Source: Erodium maritimum
Taxonomy: Eukaryota; Streptophyta; Magnoliopsida; Geraniales; Geraniaceae
Direction of reading: 5' to 3'
NCBI GenBank assembly: GCA_963921825.1
Contig: OY997588.1
Coordinates: 12,972,001-13,036,000 of the forward strand
Length of the DNA: 64,000 nucleotides
Both the position numbers and the translations under genes were made by a program. This document shows, piece after piece, positions 1 through 11,880 of the stretch (positions within the stretch are counted from its first letter, which is position 1; each line of letters opens with the position of its first letter). The notes beneath the pieces are model-generated. The model saw only the letters and a list, made by a program, of their open reading frames with translations, was not told the DNA's origin and did not search any database.

Positions 1-629
1 TGAGGCATAGTAGAGGAGTGAATCATCTGTAGAATTACATGCCTAATTTTTTAGTTATAATCGAAGTATATTCGGTTATATTAAAACATTCAAAAACTAC
101 TCGATAATTATCAAAAGTAGAAAATAGGAAAACTAATCACGGTTCAACCTGAGGCAACCATATAAACTTGTATACTTTTCGAGCCTCCTATGAGACTCAC
201 TAACTATCTGGGTGGTGCACATAGTTCGAGGAGGGATCTCTAGAATTGGTGGAGAAATGCCATACAGGGAGGGTTGTCAATCCTCCTAAACAATTTGAGA
301 CCTTCAGGAGGCCTCATGGATCCTGACAGAGTTGTTTCCCACCTCTCGTCTGATACACTTTATTCTGATCCTCCACTTCCACCTTTTTCCTGATCAGGGT
401 CTTCCTCGGCTCAGTACATCCAGAAAGTTGTTTGGGATAAGTCCACCTACCAAAAGGTTATGCAGGTTGTTGGACGTCATTGAACCCTTATATGTCCTTG
501 TCCATGGGAAAATAAGTCATACGATATTGTAGATCCCCACGGGTGTTGGTGACTTGGGCAAGACACTAGCTATGGATTCTGACCTATAGGCTATAATAGG
601 GAGAAACCAAGGGGAATCTCTAGAGAGGT

Positions 630-2005
630 ATGGGAAGGTAGAGCCTTCCAGTCATTGTTAATTGGGTTTCCTACCTTGGGAGTACTGTCAATAGTAAGAG
701 ATAAGTCAAACCTTGGGGTACCGGGCAACGACGTGTCATACTCATGAACCATGTGCCTTAGAAAATCTCAGTTGAAACAAAAGAGGGGGAGGTGCTCATA
801 TTTCAGCATAACCCAGATCGAATGAGACAACTCCTTGAACAGGAAGACCATTGAGCGATGTAGGGGGTATCAATGTTATGCTCGAATCGGACCTTGTTCT
901 TATCTCCTCACCAAAGGCCCCAACTATCTGAGTCTACCATCACACATCCTCCTAGAGTGTTACCCACAATGGTATCAGGAGTTACCGTCATGAGCTTCGA
1001 ATGGAGGCCCAAACCTGGGCCTACAATTAGATTTTATTCAAACGAAGTATAGTAAGCTCGTTGCTTGGTTGATCAGCCAGTATGAGAGGTACGTTTTCAA
1101 AGCACCATGGCTCGTCACGCCTCACCTGATCCCTTGCTTCTTGCGATGCAAAGAAGAATCCATGCATACCCGAAGTCAAGTCCTTGATGACTAGTCCATC
1201 AGCCGATGAACCCCCTTGTGACAATATGGAGCATGACGTCCCCATTATAAGGCCTCTACGTCAGTAGTCATCCTGTCATACCATACATCAGGCAGATTAG
1301 GGAGGTGTGATTGATTTGTGTGGGAGACACTTCAATGATAACATCCTCATCCAGAAGGATAGAACATACCGCAAAGTTTCCTGGATACCATCGAGGGATG
1401 GGCGGAAATGCCGTAACCAGGGACGACATCATGTGATATAAACGTGGTGTGCCGGACGGTTGGGACATGCCCTTAGGACCCAGATGACCTGTTGGCAAAT
1501 AGCAGGCTACGAGGACTTATTGGATACCTTCCAACAAGTGGGGATGGGGTGGATACTTAGTCGCTAAGGCCAACCTATTGGGATAAGAGACCGAGTTTGG
1601 TAATTTTCTGAACCAGTGGCTTTAAAGGACATTTGTGATGGCTACAAATAAGATCCATTAATGGGGAAAAGCCTACTTGGAATTCTGATAAAAAGCTTCC
1701 CCGACCTTGATGGGTGAAGAGTGTGGCGCTGATCAGCGGAGTGGGTGGTAGGTCGTTATCATTCATGGACATGTAGGTAGCATGAGGGACGATTGATGTA
1801 TATTTAACCGTCCGGGGCACTCTCTTCAGCCGAGTGACTTTGTGGGAGGGTCGCGACAGGAGTATTAAAGCAGGAGCAATCAATAGCAGCGCTGGAGAAT
1901 TGGATGATAACCTTAAGGGCTCCTTTAGTAGGTTTCCTCCTGTAATGGTTTGGTGAACTCAGTGGTAGGGAAATGAGGCAGTACAAATATAGATGGAGAT
2001 ACATG
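630..2005 (-). pseudogene. LINE-type ORF1 remnant, copy A (DUF4283-like + degenerate knuckle)
   Basis: Reading the minus strand, 1245-1027 encodes a DUF4283-like segment (LVIKDLTSGMHGFFF, then EPWCFENVPLIL). This matches copy E at 60.8 kb (LVIKDIGHGVFGFYF, then KSLCFDGRPLLLEDL). Beyond 1020 the frame shifts and continues with TIVGNTLGG and DSWGLW. It then shows LPLFCFN-stop-DFLRHMV, a knuckle whose second Cys codon is now TGA, and ends with a PKVGNP block that copy C also carries (PKVGFP). The N-terminal part (about 2005-1268) is Ser/Pro-rich and broken. Known of the family: DUF4283 plus a CCHC knuckle is the usual ORF1 or gag-like layout of plant LINEs. Several frameshifts and stops show that this copy is dead. 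No reverse transcriptase is visible. Confidence 0.6.
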
Positions 2006-2329
2006 CGTCATCATCGGATTGGTGTCTCACAATGACAGAACATGGTTAATGGAGGCAGACGGTGGTGGCTTCCTTACGACACAAAAAGAGAAAGCAAGAG
2101 AAGCTCTTTCCCCGAAAAATCTGATGGGGGAGGGAGCTTCCCATCCCTCACTAGGTGCCGACGGTCCATGCCAATGCATAGGGACGTCATCAACTCCTCC
2201 ACCTGAACCTATGGTCGAATTTGAGAGGGACCCTAACGGGTCTGCAACAACCTATCTGTATCCACCCCAGTAATAGCACCTAATGAATCATCAAAACGTA
2301 GCTCATCCTTACCTACTCCCCGGAGATGG

Positions 2330-3128
2330 GATGTACATTGCTGGATCCGATGGTTGAGCCTCCCGCATTGAGCACAAAAGCCCGATAGTCATTCATATTG
2401 CAGGACCACCGTTATAGCCACCGATGCCGCGGAAATTATAGACAAATCTTTCTCTTGAGTGGTCTATCAACATCCAGGGTCACCCTAAACCACATAAAAT
2501 CATTTCAGTGTTTCATTGCAGACAAATCTTTCTCTTGAGTGGTCTATCAACAACAGCTTGAGTTCTACCTAAACGACCACGATCTCCCATAAATCCCATA
2601 TCTGGGTTTGGAACACCTGATCCCTATGTACCGATAATCCAAATAAAAAGCTTATTGCATGCACCAAAGCCCAAAAGACTGGCTTTTAGATTCTGGACCT
2701 TCCACTAGTGGAGGAGACGTGCACCATTGATAGGGGGTCCCGGATATGGTCCAGGCCCTTCGAGAGAAGGAGGTCACCGCTACTACATGCTCATAATGAG
2801 GAAGGCTACAATTTTCATGAATCGGTCCAACCCCGAGAGATGAGAAATCCATAATCACCAACGAAGTCAGAGACACCTGAGCAAAGAACCCTAGTGAGGA
2901 CCCTGTCACACCATTGTTGCTAGGGGTGCGACAAAAAGTCCAGAACCAAAAAATATCTGAATTCAGACTAAACCACGATACTAGACCATTGTGGAGGTAA
3001 TGAACCATCGTTCGATGTGCTGAGGGGGTTGTTGCTTTTTTTGTTGAGAACACGAACGGGAGGCGCGTGTGAAGGGATAGTGGAGGAGAGATGGAGCCAT
3101 AACCAACACTAAAGCAGAATGCCGCCAC
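2330..3128 (-). pseudogene. LINE-type ORF1 remnant, copy B (canonical CCHC knuckle)
   Basis: On the minus strand near 2385-2330 the sequence reads FCAQCGRLNHRIQQC, a complete C-x2-C-x4-H-x4-C knuckle. Just upstream, RVTLDVDRPLKRKICL matches the conserved stretch that precedes the knuckle in DUF4283 proteins. An open frame at 3128-2652 probably holds the decayed N-terminal domain. A 32-bp stretch coding for the DRPLKRK region occurs twice (2441-2472 and 2521-2552), a local duplication that disrupts the frame. Because the knuckle lies upstream of copy A's DUF4283 part on the same strand, A and B are two elements, not one. Copy B keeps all four ligands, whereas A, C and E have lost one or more. 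Confidence 0.5.
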
Positions 3129-3319
3129 TTGCTCATGTCTTACTGTTGTCTAATTGGTTGAGTTTTTCACCTCCATTCCATGTATGTTTGTGGCGAAGAG
3201 AACAAAACGACAACAATACTATAACTGTTTTTCACTCTACTACTCTGGTTTTATGCTCAACCCATACATATTTATCAGAAGACTTCTTACACTTTAAAGT
3301 AAATATTTTACAATAGAGA

Positions 3320-4290
3320 TTCGAAGACGATGTCGTGTTAAGTTAACGAGACTCTCTCTTCTTGCGTGTTTCTTTTTGCTCCGAACCCTACACTCTTCCA
3401 TCTTTGTTGCAACCATTGTCGGTAAGATTCAGCTTCGGCCGAAAATCGTCGGCGACTTCCGCCGGTTCCCACCTCCTTCCGCTTACCTGTCATCTCCCCT
3501 CGCCCCTCTGTCGTAGCCATAAGCCACCGCCCTCAGTCGCACGCATCGTCGGACAACCCCTCGCCCCCCTCGCCACTGCTAGTTCTGGTTTGCCAACGGA
3601 CTTAGCTGATTTCCTCGTACTATCGTCGCCTCCGTTCACCGTGGTCCCCTCGAGCTCCCCCGTCTCTTCCGGCCTCGGCAAATTTGTCTCTGCCCACCGA
3701 TCGTCCCCACTTCGCCTTCACCTCCCGTTAATGACCATGGCCGAACGAAAGCCCCCCTCCCCCCGCCGTCAACCACTGACAACGTTGATCCGAGTTACTT
3801 CGGCAGACCCTCTTAGCCACGCTCCTCCTCCGGTCAGATAGACAGATCTGCTCCCATTTTCAGCTGGAGCTCCGCAATTCGAGGCATTCCTTCGTACTCT
3901 TGCATACCGTGCTAACACTGTCAGTACTGTGCCATTGCCCCAAGCGAATTAGATTTGTATCCGTTGGCGGCGTCGACCTCTCCACAAGCTCAACCCGAGA
4001 CATCAGAGGCTGGTCGCGAATAGTGTTTTGTCGTCTTTTTTTTTGTTATGTTATTTGTGTTGTGTTTTTAGTTGTTCCCCCTGTCAGAATCTCAATTCTC
4101 CGGTAGGTGTGGTTGTTGCCTCTGGTTGCGTGTCCAGTCGGGTCTTTCATCTGAGGTATCTCTTCTGAGAGTCGATAAAAAAGTCCCATTTGGTAGTAGG
4201 TATTTTTATAGGCGTTGTGTCTCCCTTTTCGAAAACTATTCATTTGTCGATCGTCTCTCAGACTTCTGAGAACGATCGATGAACACATCA
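3320..4290 (+). other. GC-rich segment, probable retroelement 5' region
   Basis: About 500 bases (3362-3841) are GC-rich and open on the plus strand with Pro/Ser-rich codons, followed by T-rich sequence. The same composition precedes other ORF1 copies in this window (6.25-6.54 kb and 62.2-62.7 kb). I see no domain and no convincing gene. Retroelement leader is an inference from composition and position. Confidence 0.25.
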
Positions 4291-4924
4291 CGTATATATT
4301 TTTTAGTGTGCGTTGTTTGATGATTTGATCTGTACAGTTTATTAATTATTAATAAAAATAATTGTTTAACAAAATAAGTATTTGCGAGTTTGTATCCATA
4401 TGAATAAGTTCTCACATGGGAAACAAATATATAAAAACAAGTGTCATCCAACTCTACACTTGTATCATGAAACCGGATAATATATGTTAGTAGACACAAC
4501 ATTATATATAAATCAAAACATTTTTGTCAACATCTTTTTACAAAAGGAAGTTTGGCAGATGACACTCTTGTTCGGGAAGAAAAGAGATTAGTGTAAGAAA
4601 GTAGTGTGCACTCAAGATCGTATGGTTCGGTAGAGTCGGCTTTCTTGTCCCTTGTAAGGAAGGGTTTGCAACCATGTAATATAGCTTATCATTTGTCTCT
4701 CACATTTCGATTCCCAGCGCCGTTCACGACCAAAACAAGAAAAAGAAAAGAACGCTAGCATATCCAAACTTTTTTGATTCTTAAAGAACTTTAAGGTTGA
4801 TTTATCAAAAAATATTTTGTCTCAACCTATACTTATAGTGTAGAAGTAAGGGAGCACCCAAACATTTTGACACCCACTTTAAGAGAGGCCCAATAATAAT
4901 TGGGAATAAATAAGAAATGGGGTA

Positions 4925-5000
4925 CCGTTGTTGGGACTTGAACCCGGATCTTATAAACCCAAGTTCAAGTGCTTGACCAATTGGACAAGCAAGCTTTGGT
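4925..5000 (-). repeat. tRNA-derived SINE-like head (Pol III boxes A and B)
   Basis: On the minus strand 4944-4934 reads GGTTCAAGTCC, a consensus B box. About 35 bases upstream, 4990-4975 reads GCTTGTCCAATTGGTC, an A-box-like and D-arm-like stretch. The spacing fits a tRNA, but the anticodon arm and acceptor stem do not pair, so this is not a functional tRNA gene. A tRNA-derived SINE head is the likely explanation. The body and its ends were not resolved. Confidence 0.5.
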
Positions 5001-5396
5001 ACCAATTCCAATATCAACAAATAACTTATTAATATTTCATATTATTTACACAAATTCATGGAAGAGACAAGAAAACAACATTTTTTTCAGCACTTAATAC
5101 TACACGTGACAATTAAATTTAAGACAAAACAACTCGAAAGCTAGCACATTAATGAACTAATTTCAAAGTTCAAACATGAGTAAATAAAAGAGATCATCTA
5201 TCCAGGAAAAATAATACACATCACGAATCTTAAGCTCACCTATCAGATGAAACTAATATATGCTATGAAATAGGGTTTAAATGTTAATAATTTTATAGGA
5301 AAATCAGTTAGATTTGCTGATAGTATGGAAGAGAATATCACATATCTTTTCCCACCAAACATAAGATTGTATCTTTGCGTACACAGTTGAGTAGTT
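5001..5396. other. AT-rich spacer, nothing recognised
   Basis: AT-rich sequence without convincing open frames, repeats or promoter motifs. Confidence 0.5.
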
Positions 5397-5715
5397 TCAT
5401 GAACCATTTTTATTTTTTACTAAGAAAGATGCAATCTCATTAATTAGAATCCAATTATAACAATAGTGTATCAGGGAAACCTCTAAAGTTTGTTTACTCA
5501 TAACTCTGTAAATAAACCGACACACACGGTTTGTTGGGGAGTCATAAAGACGAACAAAAAGTAAATAACAATGAAATCGGTGTCTGCTGCTTAAGGTATT
5601 GCCCAGCTGCTGCATATTCTGTAAAATGCGACCAAACATGCTGACACCGGCTTCCAAGGGAGGAGCGACGTTGATAGATGTGATTCAGAGATCCCTTCCG
5701 GTAAAAGTCCCTGAA
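5397..5715 (-). repeat. Detached retroelement 3' tail, type II
   Basis: The minus strand begins with CCTCCCTT. It then runs through ACAGAATATGCAGCAGCTGG and GGCAATAC, and further on a stretch with GTGTGTCGGTTTA. The same order of blocks is found at 6584-6850 (plus) and at 61716-61960 (plus), where it directly follows ORF1 copy E. Here the ORF1 part is absent, as expected of a 5'-truncated LINE-like insertion. The end is A-rich (AAAAAATAAAAATGG on the minus strand). Confidence 0.55.
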
Positions 5716-6239
5716 TCCCTGGATAGAAGTCTTGAACCTTCGCTCACCAATTATGAACCTTACAAAAAAGAACAAAACATGTAAAGTAAAACAAGTCCAC
5801 GCGATCATCCAGACCCAGACCCGGGATAAAGATCGAGAAGGAGGCCACAATGGAGGCCAAGGAGGTAGATACACCAATGACGACTTTAATTATGATTACA
5901 GAGGCGGCGGGGGCTTGATTGCATAGAAAGGGCAGGAAAAGATATATTCAATTTCATCATTTAATTTGTATATTGATTATCAAACAAACTAAATGTTTAA
6001 ATTTTAAATTGAAACAACGATAAAACAATTCCTTGTATTGATCTTTATACGATGTTATAGCATTTGAAGGTTGGATTTAAGTAAAAATAAAACCCTTGAG
6101 AATTGCTCTGTTAGAGTTTTTTCTATGAGACAGAGCCGTCGTACAAAGATAATAGCTATGGCCATGGTTAATACTATGGTTATGCTCATATTTTCTATAC
6201 ATCCTCTCCCTTGCACCTCTCTTATGAGTTATGCGAGAG

Positions 6240-6850
6240 TTTTTAGAATTCCTTTCAAACCGCTTCTAGCCACCGTGACTTTGGTTCCCTCCCGCCATCA
6301 ACGAAGTGTCTCCCGATGGTTGTCGTCTGTCTCACCTCAGCGTCAATGGACCTCGCCGACTCGGAGCCCCCTGATCTATCCGCCGTCTCTGAAGCCGCCG
6401 CCGCGGTTTCTGAAGTTGCAATCGATGCCTCTGATGTTGCTGTCGCCGTCTCTGACACCACCGGCACGTCCTTCTCACTGGCCTCCACCACCGCGTCCTC
6501 CTCAACCCCTCTCGATTATGGATCTAGCTAATCGAGTGTGTCTTTTTTATTTTTTCTAATTTCATATTTGCATGGTCAATGACTCCCTTTGAAACTGATG
6601 ACAACAAGTTCGGTTACACTCTATAGAGTATGTAACAGCTAGGCAATACCTTCAGCATCAGTCATCGGTTTCGTAGTAGTTTAGTTTTATTTCAGTACGC
6701 CTTTATGACACGTCAAAAAACCGCATGTGTCGGTTCACTTGTCTCGGATTTATGTGTAGAAAGATCTTCGGGACTCGATACCGTGTAACAAATCTTTTAG
6801 TCAAACAAGGTTAGATTTAAGTCTTTTGTTTAATTTTTTGTAAAAGAGTT
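6240..6850 (+). repeat. GC-rich fragment followed by retroelement 3' tail, type II
   Basis: Positions 6240-6535 are GC-rich with repeated Ala/Ser/Val codons (multiples of SEAAAAVSE and VAVAVSD). From 6584 the sequence follows the type II tail: CTCCCTTTGAAACTGATGA, then CTAGGCAATACC, then ATGTGTCGGTTCACTTG. It is collinear with the tails at 5.4 kb and 61.7 kb. No complete domain is present. I take it as a truncated or recombined copy of the ORF1-only family. Confidence 0.5.
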
Positions 6851-7199
6851 AGCTTTTTTCTCTCTAATTCTGGCGGTAGGCCATCTTCTCCACCGCTGCT
6901 AGTCTTGAGGTGGGTGATAGATTACCTGTGAAATCTTTGGTGATAGATCACACCATGGTATGCACAACTACTCTCTGGTTCGACAACTATGGTGTAATTC
7001 TCTGTTTCGAGATGCATCCTCTCTGTTTTGGGAAGCTATATCTTTTAACCTAGAACCGTCAACCGTGGAACCGTGGAGTTCTCTCCTTGGAGTGCTCCAA
7101 TCAAGATGGAAGGAGCTTGGTGGTCCTTATCGCGCAATACTCAAGGTAATCACACGTACTCATAGCTTTTTTACGATTTCGGTTTGTAGATATCTATCA

Positions 7200-8150
7200 T
7201 AGTGGTGGGTCATGATCATAGTGGGGAAGGGACGATCGACGAGGGGAGGATCTCTTCGAGGGGAAGTCTGTTCTTCTCCGGCACACGTTCACCAAAGGGG
7301 TTGGCGATCCAGATGTCGCCTAAGGCGTAGAGGACGACGATGCCGGTGGAGGTGTTGAGCTCTGATCTGTGACGAGAAGGGCTCGGTCATGTTGTGTTGG
7401 CGGGTCGTGTATTCATCCCAACCCGCAGTGGACATCGGGGGTGGACTTTCGGCCTCGAGTTCGATCTGGTCTAGGTTGCGAAGGCGATGGACAGGTTGGA
7501 GACAACCGGAGTACTCGACCGAAGTATTTCCTGGTCGGGGACGACGGTGGAGATGGCAGACGACAGCGGGATCATCAGGTGTATCGATCCGCAACTGTCG
7601 TTCGATTGACTGCATGGTAGATTGAAGACTCTACAGGGTCAAGTGATTGCCTATTCAATCGGCGAGGGGCATAGCACACCCTCGCCTCGATCAATGAGGA
7701 CCTCATTTTCCAGTATGGTGTTGGCCAACAACACCGCCCCATTGAACATAAGGTGGAAGTGGTTCCACCAAGATCTAGCACGGTACTTTCCTACCACCTC
7801 AGAGGCCAATACTCTCGCATTTTTAGAATCCACCTTAACCAATCTAGGGAGGAGGACGCACACTAACAACCGGTTGACAAACTCTTGAAATGGGCCGACT
7901 CTAACCTAATTTTCCGTTTGGACCCACTGTATCGGTTTCTTCGAACATTATCGTATCAATGTTTTTCGAACATGTCAGTGGAACACTTCGGTAATTTGAG
8001 CATCTATATCCAGTCGCTTTCCCTATTTTGTTAAGTCTCAGGTTGTTCGGACCGTTATTTCGTTTGGTTTCATTTTAAACTTTGTTTGGGTTTATTTTGA
8101 AATGGACATTTTGATTTTTAATATATAACACTTGTCTTCCCCTAAAAAAA
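7200..8150. repeat. Probable decayed retroelement segment
   Basis: A GC-rich block (7200-7890) shows overlapping open frames on both strands but no domain I can name. It is followed by T-rich sequence and a run of seven A at about 8143-8149 that may be a retroelement tail. Composition resembles the ORF1 copies nearby, but I found no shared motif, so membership is unproven. Confidence 0.25.
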
Positions 8151-8417
8151 GAGTCTCTGGTTTAAAATTTGTTTTCTGATTAGCTTTATTTTTTTCCCCG
8201 TCGTATATGAAGTACAATGCACATGGATACAAATGCTGTGGACAAACTGATTGGGGATCATGATTAAAATAGCTACTCGTGAAATAAAACCCATTATTGA
8301 TCTCAACATTCTCGTTTGAGTCGTTCTACTTCTAATCATGGACAAATATACGACGCCGATTACTATTGGCCCATCGATCTAAACCCATCTCATGCTTAGT
8401 ACGTACTTATATATATT

Positions 8418-9190
8418 TTTTTTTTGAATGAAGGGTGCAACTTTATTTCTTGAAACGATTACATTATCTTGCATCGGAGAACATGCTCCTCGACTATTGG
8501 AAAGCCAGCGGTTACGAACAATTGTTCTTTGAACCTTATACTGTCATAATCGTCACAGACGGTATTTTGATGCCTCTTGGGCAAAGAGAGAAGGCGGAGA
8601 ACAAGGTACCGGAGATCCTGATGGACCTCAACAGTAATGGTGATGGCGGGAGGCAAAGCATCGTCTGGGTACCCCTCCCAGAGCCAGTCCCCGATGCTCA
8701 GACGGTGCGTTATCCCTCCCGGCGGGGCAACTCCCCCTCCTTAATTATGGCTCCCCATAACAGAGAAGCCCTCCCAAGGAGGCTTATCTCGGGTAGCCGG
8801 GTGACGCCCAAAGGCGTAGGACGGGGTCCTGGTTAGGTCCCGGATCCAATGTCACAGGGGAACCCCGTCCTCTAGACAGCTCATCCTTAGCTCTCGGATC
8901 CAATGCCAGTGGGTTGGGACTAACGTCCCCCCGAATCCCGATCATTGTTGCGCCGTCTTCCATGTTCCCGTCTCGAGCAACGCCCTCTCCTTGGGCCTTT
9001 GTCCGCCGAGCAGCTCCATAAACAACCCGTCCGGAGGACAACCAATCCCTCTGTTGTCGCCGTGCCCGGATCCCTGCATGAGTATCCATGGGGGCCGCCC
9101 CCATCACGAGGAGGAACGGCCCGCCACCCATCTTAAGCCCATGCCCTAGCGTACCTCCTCCATAGGGGTCCCAAACCCTAGCTTGCATTC
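8418..9190 (-). pseudogene. ORF1-family element, 3' part with tail type I and poly(A)
   Basis: On the minus strand this copy ends at 8428-8419 in a run of ten A. The end reads CACCCTTCATTC followed by the A-run; copy D at 34.56 kb ends CACCTTTCGCTC followed by A. The tails share the translated strings LLSLP, RHQNTV and VEEHVLRC. Upstream, 9188-8784 is open and rich in Gly/Arg, like the linker after the knuckle in ORF1 proteins. The order linker, TTGCCTCCC, tail agrees with copy D. No reverse transcriptase lies between linker and tail. Confidence 0.55.
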
Positions 9191-9469
9191 GCAGCCATCG
9201 TTGACGATGGACCCTGGGGAAGACGACCGCCTCACTTTGGCGCCCCCCATATTTGTCACAGGTCGTACGTCGGGATCACGCCATCACTGGCATAACCGCG
9301 AGATGCTCCGAATACCCCGCTACAATCTGGACCGCCGCCGCCCGGGGTATCACCAAAGCAAGATCATGGTGAGACCGGGAAAACACGTTAGGGTTTGACT
9401 TGATTGGAACCCCCCGTCCTCAGCCGAATCGGTGGCCCACAATACAAACCACTCTCAACCTTTTTCATC

Positions 9470-9476
9470 TATATAA
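9470..9476 (+). promoter_or_regulatory. TATA box candidate upstream of a 59-aa ORF
   Basis: TATATAA lies about 55 bases upstream of an ATG at 9531. Position and sequence fit a plant core promoter, but nothing else supports a transcription unit. Confidence 0.3.
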
Positions 9477-9530
9477 GGCCATAAATCCCATTTCACATGT
9501 CCTTTGCATTAGATCCATTATCCCAAATTG

Positions 9531-9710
9531 ATGGCATCTGACAACGAGAGTAGCGTTTCGGAGGATGATTCAGATCCACTACAAAAACTCTACAAGCAAG
9601 AGCTAGAAGCCCGACGATGTGGTAGGTTCGAGCGCACCAAAGCCTGGCTTCTTCATTGCCCCAACTCGTTGATGAAGCACTACACCGAAACCATTTCTCT
9701 TGACACATAG
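9531..9710 (+). CDS. Unrecognised 59-aa ORF
   Basis: The open frame starts at an ATG and encodes an acidic N-terminus (MASDNESSVSEDDSD) followed by a charged segment (LYKQELEARRCGRFERTKAW). It ends at a TAG. It lies downstream of a TATA candidate. I do not recognise the family. It could be a real short gene, the first exon of a lost gene, or part of a transposon-encoded protein. The neighbourhood is repeat-rich, which favours a gene fragment. Confidence 0.25.
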   Translation: MASDNESSVSEDDSDPLQKLYKQELEARRCGRFERTKAWLLHCPNSLMKHYTETISLDT

Positions 9711-10590
9711 AACTAGACACCAATAGAAAAGGCCAACCACGAATGACTCATATTCGATATGCAAGTTATAAATCACACTTAACATATGTAATGTGTGTTT
9801 TTTTGTTCATTTTTGTACTTGAATATGAACTCGGTTGTTTTTATTTTGTACTCGACTTGTTCGATATAATGACATTTTAACGTTTCTTATTAACCTAAAA
9901 TTAAATTATTAATTAGTGAACTTGCCCTTGTATTTACTTTTATTTCTTTCCACCGAATCGGTCAAAGTTAGCATTCAACGAATCAGCCGTATTCAATTCA
10001 CCGAATATGCCTATTTAATATCTTACCCTCCACACGATTCTTCTTCTCTATATTCTCCTTGTTGATTCACTCTTTCAGTTACAACGTCAACTCTCCACCC
10101 TCTCATTTGATTCCCCGATGACACCTACTTGTTCCCTTCTTATTCAATCTCATGAATTAGATTTTGAAGAAGTAAGTATATTCCCATAGTATACGTTGGA
10201 AGATTTTAGATCATCTCTTTTAATAAAACTTCCTTTCCTGCTTTACCCAACAACAATTTTGTACATTTAATTTTTGACCTAATACTTTCTTATACCTCCC
10301 CAGTAAGAACCTATAATGTTGAGTCTCTTCCTTTGTTGTTCAAGTAAAAAGAAGCTGTCATCCGTAAAAAAAATAAAAGAGATGATTCAAGAGCTTCTCG
10401 AGCTATCTAGTTGCTATGAGTAAGTTCTTGAGATTGATCAAGTGAAATTAAACAGGAGAAGCGTTAAGTCCAAATGATAAATAGATAAGGAAAAAGAGGA
10501 TTTCCTTTTTCTAATACCTCTTTCTGGTGTTATGGGACCAATTCTTCTTCCCTCAACTCATACCCGCAAGTGATGAGTGCGAGCACGTCA
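9711..10590. other. AT-rich spacer, nothing recognised
   Basis: AT-rich DNA without a supported coding region or repeat. It carries the left copy of the target duplication (TTATC, 10591-10595) of the solo LTR that follows. Confidence 0.45.
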
Positions 10591-11330
10591 TTATCTGTCA
10601 CGCCCCGAATTCGGTAGAACCGAACCCGGAACGCGAACGGTGAAACAATAAAACAGTTTTCAAACATTTTAGTAAGCCACTTGAAAACACCACTTAAGTT
10701 AATCAAAATAATATTTTACAACTCAAAATACGTCCAAAACAAGCGGACAAAAATCAACATGTACGTCGCTAGACTCCCAAAAGAAACCCGGACTCCCGTT
10801 CCCAGCTCTTCAAGCTTCGAGAACTCCTCTAGTCCGCCTCGCGACCAGTACCTGTAGGAAAAGCAGCTAGGGGTGAGCGTTCGCTCACCACCACGGATAC
10901 CAGACTGACTACGGCATACTAGCAGAAAATGCCGGAAACACCAACAACAGATAAAACACCGGGGACTACCATCCCCAAACTCAAATAACTCGATTGTCAC
11001 GCGAAAGCTGTTACTTTCCCCAACCAACTCAAACCCGGACGCGTAATGTAGACCCGACACAACGGTTACGACCCCCACCAAAGACACAAAAGATAACCAC
11101 GCAACACCCAAGATCACAAAGGATCGCACACAACAATCAAGATCACAAAGGATCGCACTCAAGCTACTCAGTGCCGGTTGCTAACCGGCTGGGCTTGAGC
11201 CTGCCCCACGCAATTTTCCCCGAACGCAGTCGGGCCAGGCGGTCGACCTATTAGCGATATATACAGCGATACTTTTCCGATAGCTAGTCGGAAGGGGATC
11301 CGCCCTTCATCGCCGAAGAAATGCACAACT

Positions 11331-11492
11331 TTACCGATGGTTAGTCGGAAGGCTAGCCAACCCCCACGCGCGCGACCACAGGACCTCTTTATCGCAGAAG
11401 AATGCATAACTTTACCGATGGTTAGTCGGAAGGTTAGCCAACCCCCACGCGCGCGACCACAAGACCCCTTTTTCGTCAGGCGGGCCCCTGAC
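11331..11492. repeat. 81-bp tandem repeat, two copies
   Basis: The unit starting TTACCGATGGTTAGTCGGAA repeats at 11331 and 11412 with a period of 81. Both copies contain the GC-rich string CCCCCACGCGCGCGACCAC. A weaker partial copy lies just upstream. It sits inside the probable solo LTR. Confidence 0.7.
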
Positions 11493-11549
11493 CTCCATGC
11501 AATCACAGTCATCACCCAAGGTTCAACAAATAGTGACAACACAAGTTTA

Positions 11550-11880
11550 ACACCCCACAGGCACACATGGCCACCCACGACACACGAAACAGTATCACAC
11601 GGGTTCAACACCCCAAAGGACCACCCACGACCCACAAACAGTAAAACACGGGTTCAACTCCCCACGGGTACTCATGGCCACCCACGACACACAAACAGTA
11701 AAACACGGGTTCAACCCCCACGGGAACTCATGGCCACCCACAAACACAAACAATAGAACACGGGTTCAACTCCCCACGGGCACTCATGGCCACCCACAAA
11801 CACAAACAATAAAATACGGGTTCAACTCCCCACGGACACTCATGCCCACCCACAAACACAAACAATACAATCAACCTCCG
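11550..11880. repeat. 49-57 bp minisatellite, about five copies
   Basis: GGGTTCAA recurs at about 11601, 11650, 11707, 11762 and 11818. Each time it is followed by a CCCCACGG-like string, CTCATGGCCACCCAC and a stretch of ACAAACA-type sequence. The periodic open frames here (HGHPQTQT-like) are a by-product of the repeat, not a gene. Confidence 0.75.

Noticed and set aside
4925-5000. A functional tRNA gene
   Set aside because: Boxes A and B are present, but acceptor and anticodon stems do not pair. Kept only as a SINE-like head.
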